Positions 1 through 9,900 of a stretch of DNA of 47,054 nucleotides are shown in pieces. The DNA lies in the NCBI GenBank assembly GCA_002811675.1, contig PDIM01000010.1, forward strand, positions 124,014 to 171,067, given 5' to 3'. The notes under the pieces are model-generated. The model was not told the DNA's origin, did not search any database, and saw only the letters and a list, made by a program, of their open reading frames with translations. How positions within the stretch are numbered: the stretch's first letter is position 1; the number at the start of each line of letters is the position of its first letter. The position numbers and the translations under genes are program-made. Source of the DNA: Ichthyosporea sp. XGB-2017a (taxonomy: Eukaryota; Opisthokonta; Ichthyosporea).

Positions 1-37
1 TTAACATAAGAACATTTGGTTCAACTCAAATACTTAC

Positions 38-159
38 TATGATTTTAATAAAGCTTCACACAATTCCTTCATTTTCGCCTTAAATTCGTCTGAATCTGCT
101 TCTATAACGCCCATGATAATTTGGGACTTATTATGATAATTTTCGCGCATGATCATGAT
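38..159 (-). CDS. Candidate exon of a minus-strand gene running off the left edge
   Basis: On the minus strand an open stretch reads down to residues ending KELCEALLKS, followed at once by a strong donor (GTAAGTA, complement of 31-37). The last exon base would be 38, and the rest of the gene would lie outside the window. Two in-frame ATGs are at 156 and 150. The exon could also be terminal, because a TAG falls across the donor. I do not recognise the product. It may belong to the same gene as the open stretch at 456-692, but no joining model could be confirmed. Confidence 0.3.
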
Positions 160-455
160 CACTTGGAATGCCAAAGTGGATCATGCAAAGGTTTAAAGAT
201 CAATTATCAATTGAAATCAAACCAGCTGACGATACAGTACAAACCCTCGGTACAAACATTAAATTCTTAAAGCCAAATTAAACTAAACTTTCTAATTATG
301 CGCACCCGTGTTGCATGTGCTCTTTTCTTCAAATGCAAAATTCATGGCGATAGAATGTTGAATGAATCTATGTAGCCCACGAACAACACATGTTCAAAGT
401 GTTCATGAAAGGATCCCTTCACGCATTAAACCATGAAATTATAATAGCCTTGAAA

Positions 456-692
456 CTAAGACCATTGGCTCTTTAATACGGAAGTTATGGGTCCTATCTT
501 ATGAGTTGAATGGCTTAAAAGGAATGGAATACATTCGAATTCTCTTGAGCTCTGGAGCAAACCCCAGTGTGGCTCTTCCACCTTTCCATTTAATCCATCA
601 CAAATAGCTTGACGTAAATATCCTATATGAGGCTCAGACCTCACTTCCTGGTAATAACCAATAAGGTAAAGTCCATCATCGAGTGGACCAAA
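456..692 (-). CDS. Candidate coding exon, unknown product
   Basis: On the minus strand 79 codons are open after a possible acceptor (TAG ending at 693). The conceptual protein starts FGPLDDGLYLIGYYQEV and looks protein-like rather than random. The motif DGLYLIGYYQ faintly recalls the MPN-fold EMC8/EMC9 family, but the rest does not clearly follow it. No good donor was found, and an in-frame TAG immediately precedes the stretch, so an acceptor is needed. It could be an internal exon of the gene that exits the left edge. Confidence 0.25.
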   Translation of the reverse strand, partial: FGPLDDGLYLIGYYQEVRSEPHIGYLRQAICDGLNGKVEEPHWGLLQSSREFECIPFLLSHSTHKIGPITSVLKSQWS

Positions 693-715
693 CTAGGACA
701 CCACGGCCATGCAAT

Positions 716-788
716 TATAATTATATGATATTGACACAAATGCAAATAATTGCAAGTGTCAATTTATAATGTCATTTTTATAATTATA
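716..788. repeat. Imperfect palindrome, hairpin-forming
   Basis: ATTGACAC (730-737) pairs perfectly with GTGTCAAT (756-763). Inside it TGCAA (741-745) pairs with TTGCA (750-754), leaving a four-base loop. The ten-base motif TATAATTATA flanks the stem on both sides (716-725 and 779-788). It lies upstream of the first plus-strand gene, and no transposon gene is attached. It could be a small inverted-repeat element or a regulatory palindrome. Confidence 0.6.
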
Positions 789-1167
789 CACAACTCTGCA
801 AGGAGCGCTAGCGACCTACACAATTCCACCTGTGCGGGTCAATCCTCCCTGCCAGACTATACCCTAGCAAAAATATCCCATTTATGACCTCCACCTTCCT
901 TATATGGAACTTTATTATTATTGTTAATATTATAGGCAGTACTCGTCACCGGCTTTCTTGCTTCTCTTGCATATACTATTTACTCTTTCCTTTCCTCAAT
1001 AATGGTCTGGGAGTAAGAGCTAGATCACCTGAAACGTACACTTAGTGACTTGGCAAGGACATTTGATTAGAGATTTCATTTGCCCTCACCACTTATACAA
1101 TTTGGACTGGGACTTAGAATAGGAAAAGAACTTTTGCGTTTAATCAGACACCATAAAAGATTAGGAA
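789..1167. other. Intergenic region upstream of the 1168 gene
   Basis: This AT-rich stretch has no open frame I can support. It presumably holds the promoter of the gene starting at 1168. No clear TATA box or RNA gene was seen. Confidence 0.4.
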
Positions 1168-2768
1168 ATGGAGACTTCACGAGAGCGTATATTTGGAAAT
1201 GCGATTCATAAACATGATCATGATAGAACAAAGCTTAGAAGCAGCCTATTTCAAACCAGTACGGATATAGGTATACGCCAGTCTCCGCTCACGGGAAAGA
1301 TGGAACTCAGCCTCCCCGAAAGGGTAAATTTTTTGCCAACTTACGCTACAAAGCCATTTCCAAAATTTGATCCAAGAAGTCAAACCATTGATTCGTTTGT
1401 CAAATGTGCAGAAGTGGAGAGAAAGTTGTGCAAGCAGAATATATTCGAGCGAGCGATGACCAACACCAGACTTCAACGGCTTCTTCCTAGTAAGGTAATG
1501 TATACGCCTCACATAATCCCTTTATTTTCAACAGAAGACCTTTATTTTCAACAGAAGAAAGTGCTAATGCTTTAAAAAAATACTTTTGCAAACAGATGTT
1601 GGATCCGACTCCTATTAAAACCCCCAATACATGCTACTCGATACACTTCCAACCGCCAGAGAAAGCCAATGGACCTACATTTGAAGAACAGGTGAAAGAG
1701 CTCGAAGACGAAGAAGAGGAAAAGAGAAAGGCAGTAGCTGAAAAACTGGCCCACGCTAGAAGACGATTAGTTGTTCGTGGCAACGAAAGGGCAAAAGAAA
1801 TTCTTGACCAATTGCAATATGAGTCTTCGTACGAGCGCCATTATCCTTATAGGGATTTGAAAGGTCCGGAAACCAATTTAACACGAAATGATACCCAGAC
1901 ATTTTGGACAGATCTTGGGCCAGAGAACTGCAGGGGTCATACGGCAAAAAATGAAGTACCTCCACCTGTAATGCTCAAACCAGGTGAGTTGAAGGACATT
2001 CATTCTGTACCCATTTCGAGGCCAGTCACAGTTTCGAGCGTAACTGAAACGCAAGCAGCTTATTCCCGTAGCGGCGAAACTACTCCCGAACCCGATTCAT
2101 GCAAACTTCACGAAATACGCCAAAATTTAATGGAAGGTCAGGAAAAAGGATTAAGCAACGTATGCAAGGACATGTATCGCACATCGAATATGAAATATGG
2201 ACCTCAAAATGATGGCGATGCCAAACCTTCGAACTCATCTCTTAAAAATCGGTTTGAGATTTATGAAAAGCAGCATTCTCTTTATCAGCGATCTGTAGAG
2301 AGAAAAATCGCGTCTGGGCGAAGTAATTACAACGACTACACAGCAACTAGCCCCGGAAAGCAATTAGACTACTATTATGCGAAGCTCGGTTCGGTCTGTA
2401 CTTGTGGTAAAAATGTTGGGGGGAACCCATGCATATATGAAGGGCATGATAAAAGCGAAATTTGCTTTCAACACCGAACTTCAAAGGCAGTAACTGAATA
2501 TGGTCATAAATACAGACCTTTTAATAGTCGGGATGAGCCTCAGATGGATACAAAATCGAAACAAGTGAAGTTTAGAGAATATGGGATTGATAGCAAAGGG
2601 AGAATTGTGCACAAATCTGTTGCGGACGGGGAGCAGCACGATCTATTATACAGCAAGTTGGACGTAGCTTCAAAGTCCGAAATTGAGGCCTCTGGCAAAG
2701 AAAGGGAGCCTGAGCTCGATATTTCTGATATCTTGAAAAAGCATAGCATTGATGTCGATATACTTTAA
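1168..2768 (+). CDS. Unknown two-exon protein, 499 aa
   Basis: Exon 1 is 1168-1494 (109 codons) and ends before GTAATG. The 101-nt intron (1495-1595) ends TTTTGCAAACAG. Exon 2 is 1596-2768 (390 codons plus TAA), and the junction is in phase 0. I do not recognise the family. The protein is hydrophilic, with no signal peptide or membrane segment. Around residues 135-175 there is a Glu/Lys/Arg-rich helical stretch likely to form a coiled coil. Tyr/Arg-rich short motifs (YERHYPYRDL, YGHKYRPF) and a CTCG Cys pair occur further on. Such composition is common among axonemal microtubule inner proteins, and the window contains other ciliary genes, so a ciliary role is a guess. AATAAA follows at 2862-2867. 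The intron carries an exact 20-bp tandem duplication. Confidence 0.75.
1519..1558 (+). repeat. Exact 20-bp tandem duplication in an intron
   Basis: Two identical 20-base copies (1519-1538 and 1539-1558) each contain TTTTCAACAG followed by AAG, a good acceptor-like site. Neither copy can be used in frame without meeting a TAA at 1572. The acceptor ending at 1595 keeps the frame open. Confidence 0.9.
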
Positions 2769-2861
2769 CTTTCCGTTTTCTGTGACCTTGACGGTCTTGA
2801 CTACTCAACTAGAATGCATTGTTTTTCCATTAACTATTTACTTTAAATGAACTTGTGTCGA

Positions 2862-2867
2862 AATAAA
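2862..2867 (+). terminator. Polyadenylation signal AATAAA of the 1168 gene
   Basis: A canonical hexamer lies 94 nt after the TAA stop at 2768. Confidence 0.7.
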
Positions 2868-3946
2868 CTTAATATTTTTTGCATTTATTTAGCACTTATA
2901 GTGTTGGCCGGGTCTAAAAGAGTGAGCTGAGCTCGGAGCTGAGTAGAAAATACCCTTTGAATTGCACTTACTACGGAGAAAAGCCGTGTACATTATGCAA
3001 AAATGGTCATGCGCTGCCCGTCAATTGTCAAATTCCACTAGGCTGTTGAAGACTTCCAGAGTGAAGCATTATCTGAGAGCATAAGCTCCGTGAAAGCCCT
3101 CCTCAGTGACACCGTGGCTACTGTCACACACTGTTCAAACTCGAATAAGAAATCGCTCCTTGAAGAAATGCCAAAAGGTAGCAACTATGGAACTTGAAAC
3201 CTGCAAGTTGCAACAGAGATAGAGAGGGTTGGGATTTATAAATAGAACCCAATTAGGTTCATTCCCTTGGTCTTGTATAACCCTAACAAATTAAAGAGGG
3301 GACCGGCGGGATTATCCAACGCTCCTTGGATTATCAATCATGCAGATCCTTCTTGGATCATCATCCTAAGATCGCCACAGCCCACACTCGTCCATGATGG
3401 TTAATTACCCCCGGCCAGTACCAGCAGCTAGGCAGTGTACAGTTATCATAGTACAGCAGCCAGCAGGCCACAAAGGAGGGACTCGAGTAGAGCTGAGCAC
3501 CATATTGAAGGAGTCGTGACTCGTGCGGACTGAGGTGCTCTACATTGTGAATTTGATTTAATATTCTCCCGTTGTTGTTCACATCTAGTTGTGTTAGGTA
3601 GTGTCTTGTCCTGTCTAGTTCGCTTCTATATTGCGGGTAAATTTAGTTTGCTATTGTGTGTTGCGGATTGAGCGGCAAAGGTTTTAGCGTGCGTTGGATT
3701 CTTTTAGATCGGGGACTGGGGCTACAATTTATCTGCTTTTTATCAGCTTTTTTTTTGCGGTTGTTTTTGTGAATGTCTAATCGAAAACGCTACAAAGCTT
3801 AATTTCTATTTAAAACGTATTGCATATCTGGACATCAAATGTTGCCTATTCATACTTGAATGCTCGAAAAGAATAGCTCTTTTCTTTTATTATTCGGTAT
3901 ACTCCAGTTAGTTTAGGTTGTTTGCCTTTGTGCTGTTTTTTAAAGA
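2868..3946. other. Gap between two plus-strand genes
   Basis: This is the only same-strand junction in the window. The left part holds a Cys-rich coding-like remnant (2916-3215). The middle has a TATAAATA run near 3237 and TATAACCCTAAC at 3276-3287. The right part (from about 3600) is the presumed promoter and 5' leader of PIP5K. A minus-strand open frame at 3361-3582 shows no convincing protein character. Confidence 0.5.
2916..3215 (+). pseudogene. Possible Cys-rich gene remnant with a frame break
   Basis: Two adjacent plus-strand reading frames look coding. The first reads through a Cys-rich stretch including GEKPCTLCKNGHALPVNCQI and meets TGA near 3047. From about 3043 the next frame reads VEDFQSEALSESISSVKALL and then VTHCSNSN until TGA near 3195. 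The spacing of CxLC, C and C resembles the short Cys-rich modules seen in many predicted algal and protist surface proteins. That resemblance is from memory and unverified. Neither frame has a start codon or a plausible exon structure, so a decayed fragment is the likeliest explanation. Confidence 0.3.
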
Positions 3947-6028
3947 ATGGCTTCAGAGGGAAAGGGAATACCAACGGAAGGTATCGGCGTTTCTGACCTA
4001 CCTGATCCGGTTTCCTCGGAAAATCGATCGGAAAGTACGGGTAGTTTGGAAAGGAGTTCTCGTGAACCACCTAGGAGAATGCTGTCAGGGGAATCTTCAA
4101 AGAGCTCGGGAGGAAAAGTGTCCGGGGTGAGTACGGGGGAAAAGAAAATTGGGCATCGCAAGGTTGTCGATGGTAAAACTGTATATAAGCATTCTCATTC
4201 GGACTCGATCATGGCTGGGATTCAGATGGGAATTCGTCATTCGGTAAGGTTTTTTTGCCTCCACAATTTATTTTGTCGGGAGCTTATTCTTACAGATTTG
4301 CTAATTTTCTTTCTTTGTATATGACTTTTAAATATATTGAAATAGGTCGGTTCAATAACTCCTAAAGAGCAGCGTGATTTACTAATGGCTGATTTCGAGG
4401 AGATTGAAACTGTTGAATTTCCATCAGCGGGTGGGTCTGTTACCCCTGCTCATACGCATCCTGATTTTAGATTCAAGAGCTATGCTCCAAGGGCATTTCG
4501 GCATTTCAGGGAGGCGTTCGGGATAGCAGCCGAGGACTTCATGTTGTCGCTGTGCAATGTATCTCTTCGAGAACTTTCTAACCCAGGGGCTTCGGGTTCT
4601 ATATTTTACATATCGGATGATGATATGTTCATAATTAAAACTGTACAGAGAAGAGAAGCGAAATTTTTGAGGGAACTGTTACCAGGCTATTATATGAATC
4701 TAATGCAAAACCAGAAGACGCTTATTCCAAAGTTTTTTGGATTGTACAACCTTCAGAATAACTTAGGGCGCAATATCCGCTTTATCGTCATGAACAACAT
4801 TCTTCCATCTACTCTGCACTACCACCAGCGGTTTGATTTGAAAGGTTCTACTTTCAAAAGAAAAGCGTCTGATAAGGAGAAGGCAAAACCCAATCCGACA
4901 CTGAAAGATTTGGATTTTATAGAGCTTCACCCGGACGGTTTAGCTTTAAACAAAGCGTCGTATGACTGGCTTGTGAGAACCATCAAAAGAGATTGCTTAG
5001 TTTTAGAAAGTTTCCAAATTATGGATTTTAGTTTATTGCTTGGTATTCATTATATGGATCAATCCTCTCCAGGGGATAGTAGAGCTGCCACACCAACCAG
5101 CTCAAGGGGAAGTGTGAATGAGGCTAGCCCTAACTCCTCAAGGCCCACCTCTTCAGTGGGTACACAGGCGGGGCAACAGCCCAAAGATATTTTGAAGGAA
5201 AAAATGGGATTGAAAAAACAAACAAGTTTCCATGCTGGGTATATGGTTTCAGATTCTGGAAGTGTGGATTCGCTGAATTCTGAAGAAACGTTTGGGGGGA
5301 TAGTGGCTTATACTGCAAGTGGGGAGCAGGTAATGATTTTTTTGGGCATAATTGACATTCTTCAGCAATACAAATTCAAAAAAAAGCTCGAGCATGCCTG
5401 GAAAAGTATATGGTTTGACGGCTCGGCTGTGTCTGTTATTAAGCCGAAATTTTACTCCTCTCGATTTAGGGACTTTTTGGTGTCCAATGTATTTCGTGAT
5501 ACCTCTGTTGTAACTGATAGGATCCTTTCTGATGCAATTAACAAAAGACAGAAGTTTGCATTAAAATATGTCCTTAAAAAGGAAAAGAAAGAAGGGAAGA
5601 AAAATCGGGATCTTGTGTCGACTCCGGTAGATAATGAGAACAGAAATAGTGGAGTGGAGCTTCATTCTGCAGCAGTCAAAAGAATGTCTGTTGCCACTGG
5701 AATTGGCTCCAACTTGGCAGGACGCACTGGTGCGAAAATGTCACAAGAAAGTAAAGTGGTCGAGGAAACTGTCGATGAAGCACACTCAGATTCTGCAAAC
5801 AAAAAGGAGGGCTTACGTACTAGTGAAGTTAATGGAAATGAACCATCGGACAGCGTCCGTTCTAGTGTGGATAATGGGGCTGACCGGGTAGATACTGTTC
5901 CGGAGAATGATGGACTGCGAACGCCCTCGTCAGGGGAGGTTGCGAGTAAACCATTGGAAAAAACTACAAAACTTGATGCTCCGAAACATGATATAATGGA
6001 CCCTCGCGTAAGCGAAGTGAGGACGTAG
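3947..6028 (+). CDS. PIP5K: Type I phosphatidylinositol 4-phosphate 5-kinase
   Basis: This lipid kinase makes PI(4,5)P2 from PI4P at the plasma membrane. Exon 1 is 3947-4243 and exon 2 is 4346-6028, joined in phase 0 across a 102-nt intron; the product is 659 aa. Joining restores the conserved block GIRHSVGSITPKEQRDLLMADF. The core follows: PDFRFKSYAPRAFRHFREAF, the Gly-rich loop NPGASGS, catalytic Lys in FIIKTVQ (about residue 196), the DLKGST motif, IMDFSLLLGIH (about 325), and GIIDILQQYKFKKKLEH near the metal-binding and activation segment. A Ser-rich insert separates DFSLLLG from the final lobe. The last ~180 residues are low-complexity and charged. The N-terminal ~65 residues are Ser-rich. 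The gene converges on the HPt gene, with stops 153 bp apart. Confidence 0.95.
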
Positions 6029-6092
6029 TCATAAAACGCATTCAACCGCCCCCTTTAGTTGGAGTGCCATTTTTTCGTACACACTTTGGCAT

Positions 6093-6098
6093 AATAAA
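6093..6098 (+). terminator. Polyadenylation signal of PIP5K
   Basis: AATAAA lies 64 nt after the PIP5K stop, in the gap before the convergent HPt gene. Confidence 0.7.
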
Positions 6099-6180
6099 CA
6101 ATGGTGAAATAGAGTACGGGGAAGTGCGCACTGCAACTTTACCCATCTTAATAATAACTTTGTGCAATGCAAAGCCAATT

Positions 6181-6186
6181 TTTATT
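6181..6186 (-). terminator. AATAAA overlapping the HPt stop codon
   Basis: On the minus strand the TAA stop (6184-6182) is embedded in AATAAA (6186-6181). No other hexamer is close downstream on that strand, so the 3' UTR may be only tens of bases long. Confidence 0.45.
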
Positions 6187-6776
6187 TTTTTAATTTTCCC
6201 ACAAATTCCGCAACGGCTGCTTCTGTTTCGTCCGCTGTCTCTTGAAATTTATCTATAAGCCCCTTCAATAGCTAAGGGCCCCAATGCAAAAGGCAACATG
6301 AGTGGCGAATGAAGTGTTACAGATTAGTAAAAGTAGCACAAGAGCGAAGACACAGGCAGAAGGGTACAATCCCGATACTTACACTTTCGTCGATGTCGTC
6401 ATCCCTGTCGTCGTCATCCTCCGAGTTCTTTTGCAGCTCTGAGCAAAGCGCTTGCATGCGAGCAAGACCCAATGTGGCTGCCGATGATTTAACGTAATGT
6501 GCAACTCGTGACATTTCTTGAAACTTCTTTTCTCCGAAAAGGCCCTATTTTAACAAAAGTATTCACAAAACTGAAATCAGAATGCAATTTAAACCAAATT
6601 TACAAAGTGGCAATCAGGCTTACTGTAATTTCCGGCAGTTTGTCTTTCGCCTGTTTGAAAAAATCTCCAAGTAACTCTTCTGCAAATTCTAGTTCACCAA
6701 CATCAATCAATTCTTGGAGAACTTGGGAATTTATGAGTGGCCGAACTTGGACCTCAGCTAATGCTCTCGATGCCAT
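6182..6776 (-). CDS. YPD1: Histidine-containing phosphotransfer (HPt/Ypd1-like) protein
   Basis: Three exons joined in phase 0 give 134 aa: 6776-6624, 6544-6383 and 6271-6182, with introns of 79 and 111 nt. HPt proteins relay phosphate from hybrid histidine kinases to response regulators. The first exon encodes a four-helix-bundle start (FAEELLGDFFKQAKDKLPEI). The second has the signature SRVAHYVKSSAATLG with phospho-acceptor His67, followed by a Cys/Glu helix and an Asp-rich loop (DDDDRDDDIDE). The third encodes the last helix, ending VAEFVGKLKK. Its length and motif order match yeast Ypd1-type HPt domains. It is divergent from dymeclin across 673 bp and convergent with PIP5K. No kinase or receiver domain is in the window. 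Its presence argues against an animal genome. Confidence 0.85.
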
Positions 6777-7449
6777 TATTTCACCCGAAAGACAGAATGA
6801 ATGTCTAGAACCCCAGTTCCCTAAAAATGTAGATTGCGAATTTCACAAAAGCAGCAAACAGCAGTGGATGCAGAAGGCGAAAATGTATTGATTTTGTTTT
6901 GCGAGCGTGTGACAATCCCAGTAGTACTCTTTGATTCTGCAGTACTCTGCAGTTTGCAGGTCTAAAGGCAAAAATTAATATTGTGTGTTGTAAAGTCCAG
7001 TGCGCCAGGCCAGTGATCCAGGCCAGTGATCAATCAGCGCACGAGAAGTCCAGACTCAACTGTATTACCATACATGGACTGCCGGTCGTAATTGATCGGC
7101 CGCCCCCGCGGGTGTATGTCTCCCCTAACCCTGATACCCTAACCCCTCTTATATCCCTGCCGAGCGCGCCTCCGTAATAATCATAATATGGTGATCAGCG
7201 AATAATTGTTGCTGCCATGCAGATCGGTGCAGGTGTTTTCAGAGCCCCAACGTCTGCCGAGTCCTGGCCGTTCTGTATTTGTGTAATTACCCTCTACGGC
7301 ATATTAGCGTTCTCTTTGGATGTGTGTGGACTGAGGTCAGGCAAAGGTAGATAGATAGCTGAATACAAGAGACTGAGAGATAGGTAGATCACTGCACTTA
7401 AAGAAAGGGGGAGCTGGGTGAGAGGCTTTGTGGATACGTGTCAGGGATT
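6777..7449. other. Head-to-head promoter region of HPt and dymeclin
   Basis: No open frame here is supported. It contains two CCCTAACCC-type telo-box-like motifs at 7122-7146 followed by TTATAT (7149-7154), and GTGTGTGG near 7323 upstream of the dymeclin start. The GATCCAGGCCAGTGATC region near 7015 contains a short direct repeat (CCAGTGATC twice). Confidence 0.5.
7122..7154 (+). promoter_or_regulatory. Double CCCTAACCC motif next to a TATA-like box
   Basis: CCCCTAACCC (7122-7131) and CCCTAACCCC (7137-7146) precede TTATAT. The same pairing is found upstream of the genes starting at 12155 and 28591. The order of motifs is seen directly; function as a promoter is inferred. Confidence 0.4.
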
Positions 7450-9795
7450 ATGGGAATAACAGCATCTTCGGAGGTGACTGCCCTTGCTGTGGGGAATGAA
7501 TATTTGGAGCGATTTTGCAGCGAAGAACGTCTGGAGGAAAACGATGTTGAATTTTGGGATTCATTTTTATCCTTTTCTTTGAAATTGCCCAGGACGCACA
7601 ATGAGCAGCATCTTCTGCAACATGTCTGTAAGCAAAATCTCGAAAACCTGCTCGTTAATAACGTCTCTACGAGAAATGTAATAACTTTGGCAAGAATTAC
7701 TTTAAAAGGACTTGAAAGTGCAGTGTCGGATCCCGTATTTAGAAAGGATCTAATTAAAAACTGGCAGGTTTTTAATGGTCTGTTTATTTTGCGAGTCGTG
7801 AGCAAGTATTACGCCGAGACTTTGGATCTTGTGCAGGCCCGGGTTCAATGGTACGGGAAAGAGAAGGGGATTCGAAGAAAATCTGGGTTTGCTACACATG
7901 TCTTGGCAAAGCTAGGCCGAACAGAATCAAATGTGTCCGCCGGGGACGAAGAAATGGATATCACATCTGTGTCGAATAGAAGCTCCTTTGGACTGAGAGA
8001 AAATGGGATTCATGATTCGAATGCGGACCGTACTGATGGTACACGCGAAGGAAGTTTAGGCGATATAACGGGAATGATCGCACCTACAGAGAGTGTCAAC
8101 GTAAAAGAAGAAGAGAGAGAGTCAAATGAACAAAAGAAGAAAAGTGGCGAATGTGAATATGAAGATATAATGGACGAGCTTCTCAATGGACTGTTCCAGG
8201 CCCTTATCAATCTTCCTGCATTCCCTTTTCAATACCCTTTACAGCTTCAAATTTCTAATATGCTAATTTGTCTCGTTAGTTGTCAACTGTATTGCTCCTT
8301 AAATACACCAAACTACATTACAGAGCTGCTAATGACAGGAAAAGTTTCAAAAAGGTCTGATGATATTGTGAAATTTCTGTTGAAGGGGTATATTAGGCTG
8401 GTGCGGCCCTTGGGGGGGCTCCCAGAAAGCTCTTCCTCAACATTAACATACTACTTTAGCCCAGAATGGCACTGCTATGTTGACATTTTTGCTCCTATGG
8501 AAGATGATGTTACTGTGTCGGACAATTGCATGATGCTACTTATTCTTTTGGCCGTTAATGTTACATATACGGATGACTACAATCCTTTTTATGTATCTCT
8601 CTCCAAATTCAAGGATAGCAAAGGGAAGAAAAAAAGTCTTAATGTACAAGAGGATTACTTTGCTCTTGTCAAAGAGCTGGATGAACGAAGCTTGGCTGTA
8701 AATAATGCGGATACATCAGGTGGTGAAACGGCCTCTGGATTTCACTTTTCGTTTCATGACATTTATGATGTCTTTTGTGCGGAGGAAATTAATGAAGAGG
8801 CTATGCTTCTCATGTACATGATCCTAAACTGCAACCCACGTTTCGGGGCTTATGTTTCTTGCAGATCTGATCCAGAGAATATTCTTGTTCCCATTTTAAA
8901 AAGACTTGCGGAAAATAAGCCAATGAATGCACATTCCCTTTATATAATTTTAATTATTCTTCTTATATTGAGCCAAAGTGATAAGTTTAATGATCGCATT
9001 CACAAAGTGAAAATTCCAGACCCAGAGTGGTATACTGAAAAAGTGGTGAATGACATAACTCTTGGTGGTGCTACTATTTTGGTTTTGTTGAATACTATTC
9101 AGAAGAATATCGCTTCTGTTAAAGATGTATATCTTCACACGAATTGTCTTGCAATCATGGCCAATATGTCGTGTTCATTTGTGAAACTGCATCCGTATGT
9201 GTGCCAAAAACTTGTTAATATCACGCTACTTTTTTTTAAGAAGCTGCAGAGGTATCTTAAATTGGAAAAAGAATATGTGGAGAGGGGAGAGTTATCAGAC
9301 GACGAAGCGCCGTCTGACAGTGTTATATTTGGTGATTTTTTGAGATTGATGCTCCAAGTCCTCACGAATGCCCTCAATTGTAATTTAAAGAATAATCCCC
9401 ATCTGATCTATACCCTTCTTTATCAAAGGGAATCCTTTTTGGAAATGGCCAAGTATCCAAAGTTTTCAGAGTTGGCCTCTTCTATTACTAAAATATTATC
9501 TTATTTCAACAACAATGTGGAAAAGGATAAAAAAAATCATTGGATGTACACGTATGATGACGTTATATCGTCCATTGAAGTAGCGGCGAAAGAATACCCG
9601 TCTGATAATCTGAAGCCGAATAGAAACCTTAAGTTTATGTATGAAGAAGAACAATTCCCCGAGGAATTTTTTGTTCCGTATGCTTGGGCCCTGGTTTTCC
9701 ACAAAGGGCCTTTGGGATTTGGAGAGAAGAATCTTACGCTCATTTCGCCAACTTACCCCGTTAATAAGAAAAATTTGACGGTGAATGAGCAATAG
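7450..9795 (+). CDS. DYM: Dymeclin
   Basis: Dymeclin is a Golgi-associated peripheral membrane protein needed for normal Golgi organisation and trafficking. This single-exon gene encodes 781 aa (human about 670). I chose ATG 7450 because the in-frame codon at 7438 is GTG, and because MGITASS matches the family's N-myristoylated MG start. The family-typical opening follows (NEYLERFCSEERLEENDVEF), then WQVFNGLFILRVV. The C-terminus has EEEQFPEEFFVPYAWALVFH. Between about residues 150 and 245 is a charged, family-atypical insert (Glu/Lys/Ser-rich), which accounts for most of the extra length. Most of the protein is helical with hydrophobic repeats (LIILLILSQ). Stop codons of dymeclin and CEP78 are 105 bp apart. 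Confidence 0.93.
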   Translation: MGITASSEVTALAVGNEYLERFCSEERLEENDVEFWDSFLSFSLKLPRTHNEQHLLQHVCKQNLENLLVNNVSTRNVITLARITLKGLESAVSDPVFRKDLIKNWQVFNGLFILRVVSKYYAETLDLVQARVQWYGKEKGIRRKSGFATHVLAKLGRTESNVSAGDEEMDITSVSNRSSFGLRENGIHDSNADRTDGTREGSLGDITGMIAPTESVNVKEEERESNEQKKKSGECEYEDIMDELLNGLFQALINLPAFPFQYPLQLQISNMLICLVSCQLYCSLNTPNYITELLMTGKVSKRSDDIVKFLLKGYIRLVRPLGGLPESSSSTLTYYFSPEWHCYVDIFAPMEDDVTVSDNCMMLLILLAVNVTYTDDYNPFYVSLSKFKDSKGKKKSLNVQEDYFALVKELDERSLAVNNADTSGGETASGFHFSFHDIYDVFCAEEINEEAMLLMYMILNCNPRFGAYVSCRSDPENILVPILKRLAENKPMNAHSLYIILIILLILSQSDKFNDRIHKVKIPDPEWYTEKVVNDITLGGATILVLLNTIQKNIASVKDVYLHTNCLAIMANMSCSFVKLHPYVCQKLVNITLLFFKKLQRYLKLEKEYVERGELSDDEAPSDSVIFGDFLRLMLQVLTNALNCNLKNNPHLIYTLLYQRESFLEMAKYPKFSELASSITKILSYFNNNVEKDKKNHWMYTYDDVISSIEVAAKEYPSDNLKPNRNLKFMYEEEQFPEEFFVPYAWALVFHKGPLGFGEKNLTLISPTYPVNKKNLTVNEQ

Positions 9796-9867
9796 CAAAA
9801 GACAAATGTGGAGAACGAAATTAAGATGTGGGTGGAATATTGATTGTTCCCTCTCTCATCTAGCTTA

Positions 9868-9873
9868 AATAAA
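9868..9873 (+). terminator. Polyadenylation signal of dymeclin
   Basis: AATAAA lies 73 nt after the stop. Cleavage 15-30 nt downstream would place the 3' end at or inside the last codons of CEP78 on the other strand. Confidence 0.65.
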
Positions 9874-9879
9874 TTTGGC

Positions 9880-9885
9880 TTTATT
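9880..9885 (-). terminator. Polyadenylation signal of CEP78
   Basis: AATAAA on the minus strand sits 16 nt after the CEP78 stop. It is only 6 bp from the dymeclin signal on the other strand, so the two mRNAs should overlap at their 3' ends. Confidence 0.65.
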
Positions 9886-9900
9886 GATATGAGCTCTTTT

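Noticed and set aside
3361..3582. Minus-strand open frame that would restore strand alternation
   Set aside because: The translation has no family features, no good splice sites and no promoter-like context.
6499..6891. Plus-strand open frame of 130 codons
   Set aside because: It overlaps HPt exons 1-2 and intron 1 on the other strand, which give a recognisable protein when joined.
7122..7146. Interstitial telomere from CCCTAA repeats
   Set aside because: Only two units, not contiguous, and similar single motifs recur in other promoter regions.
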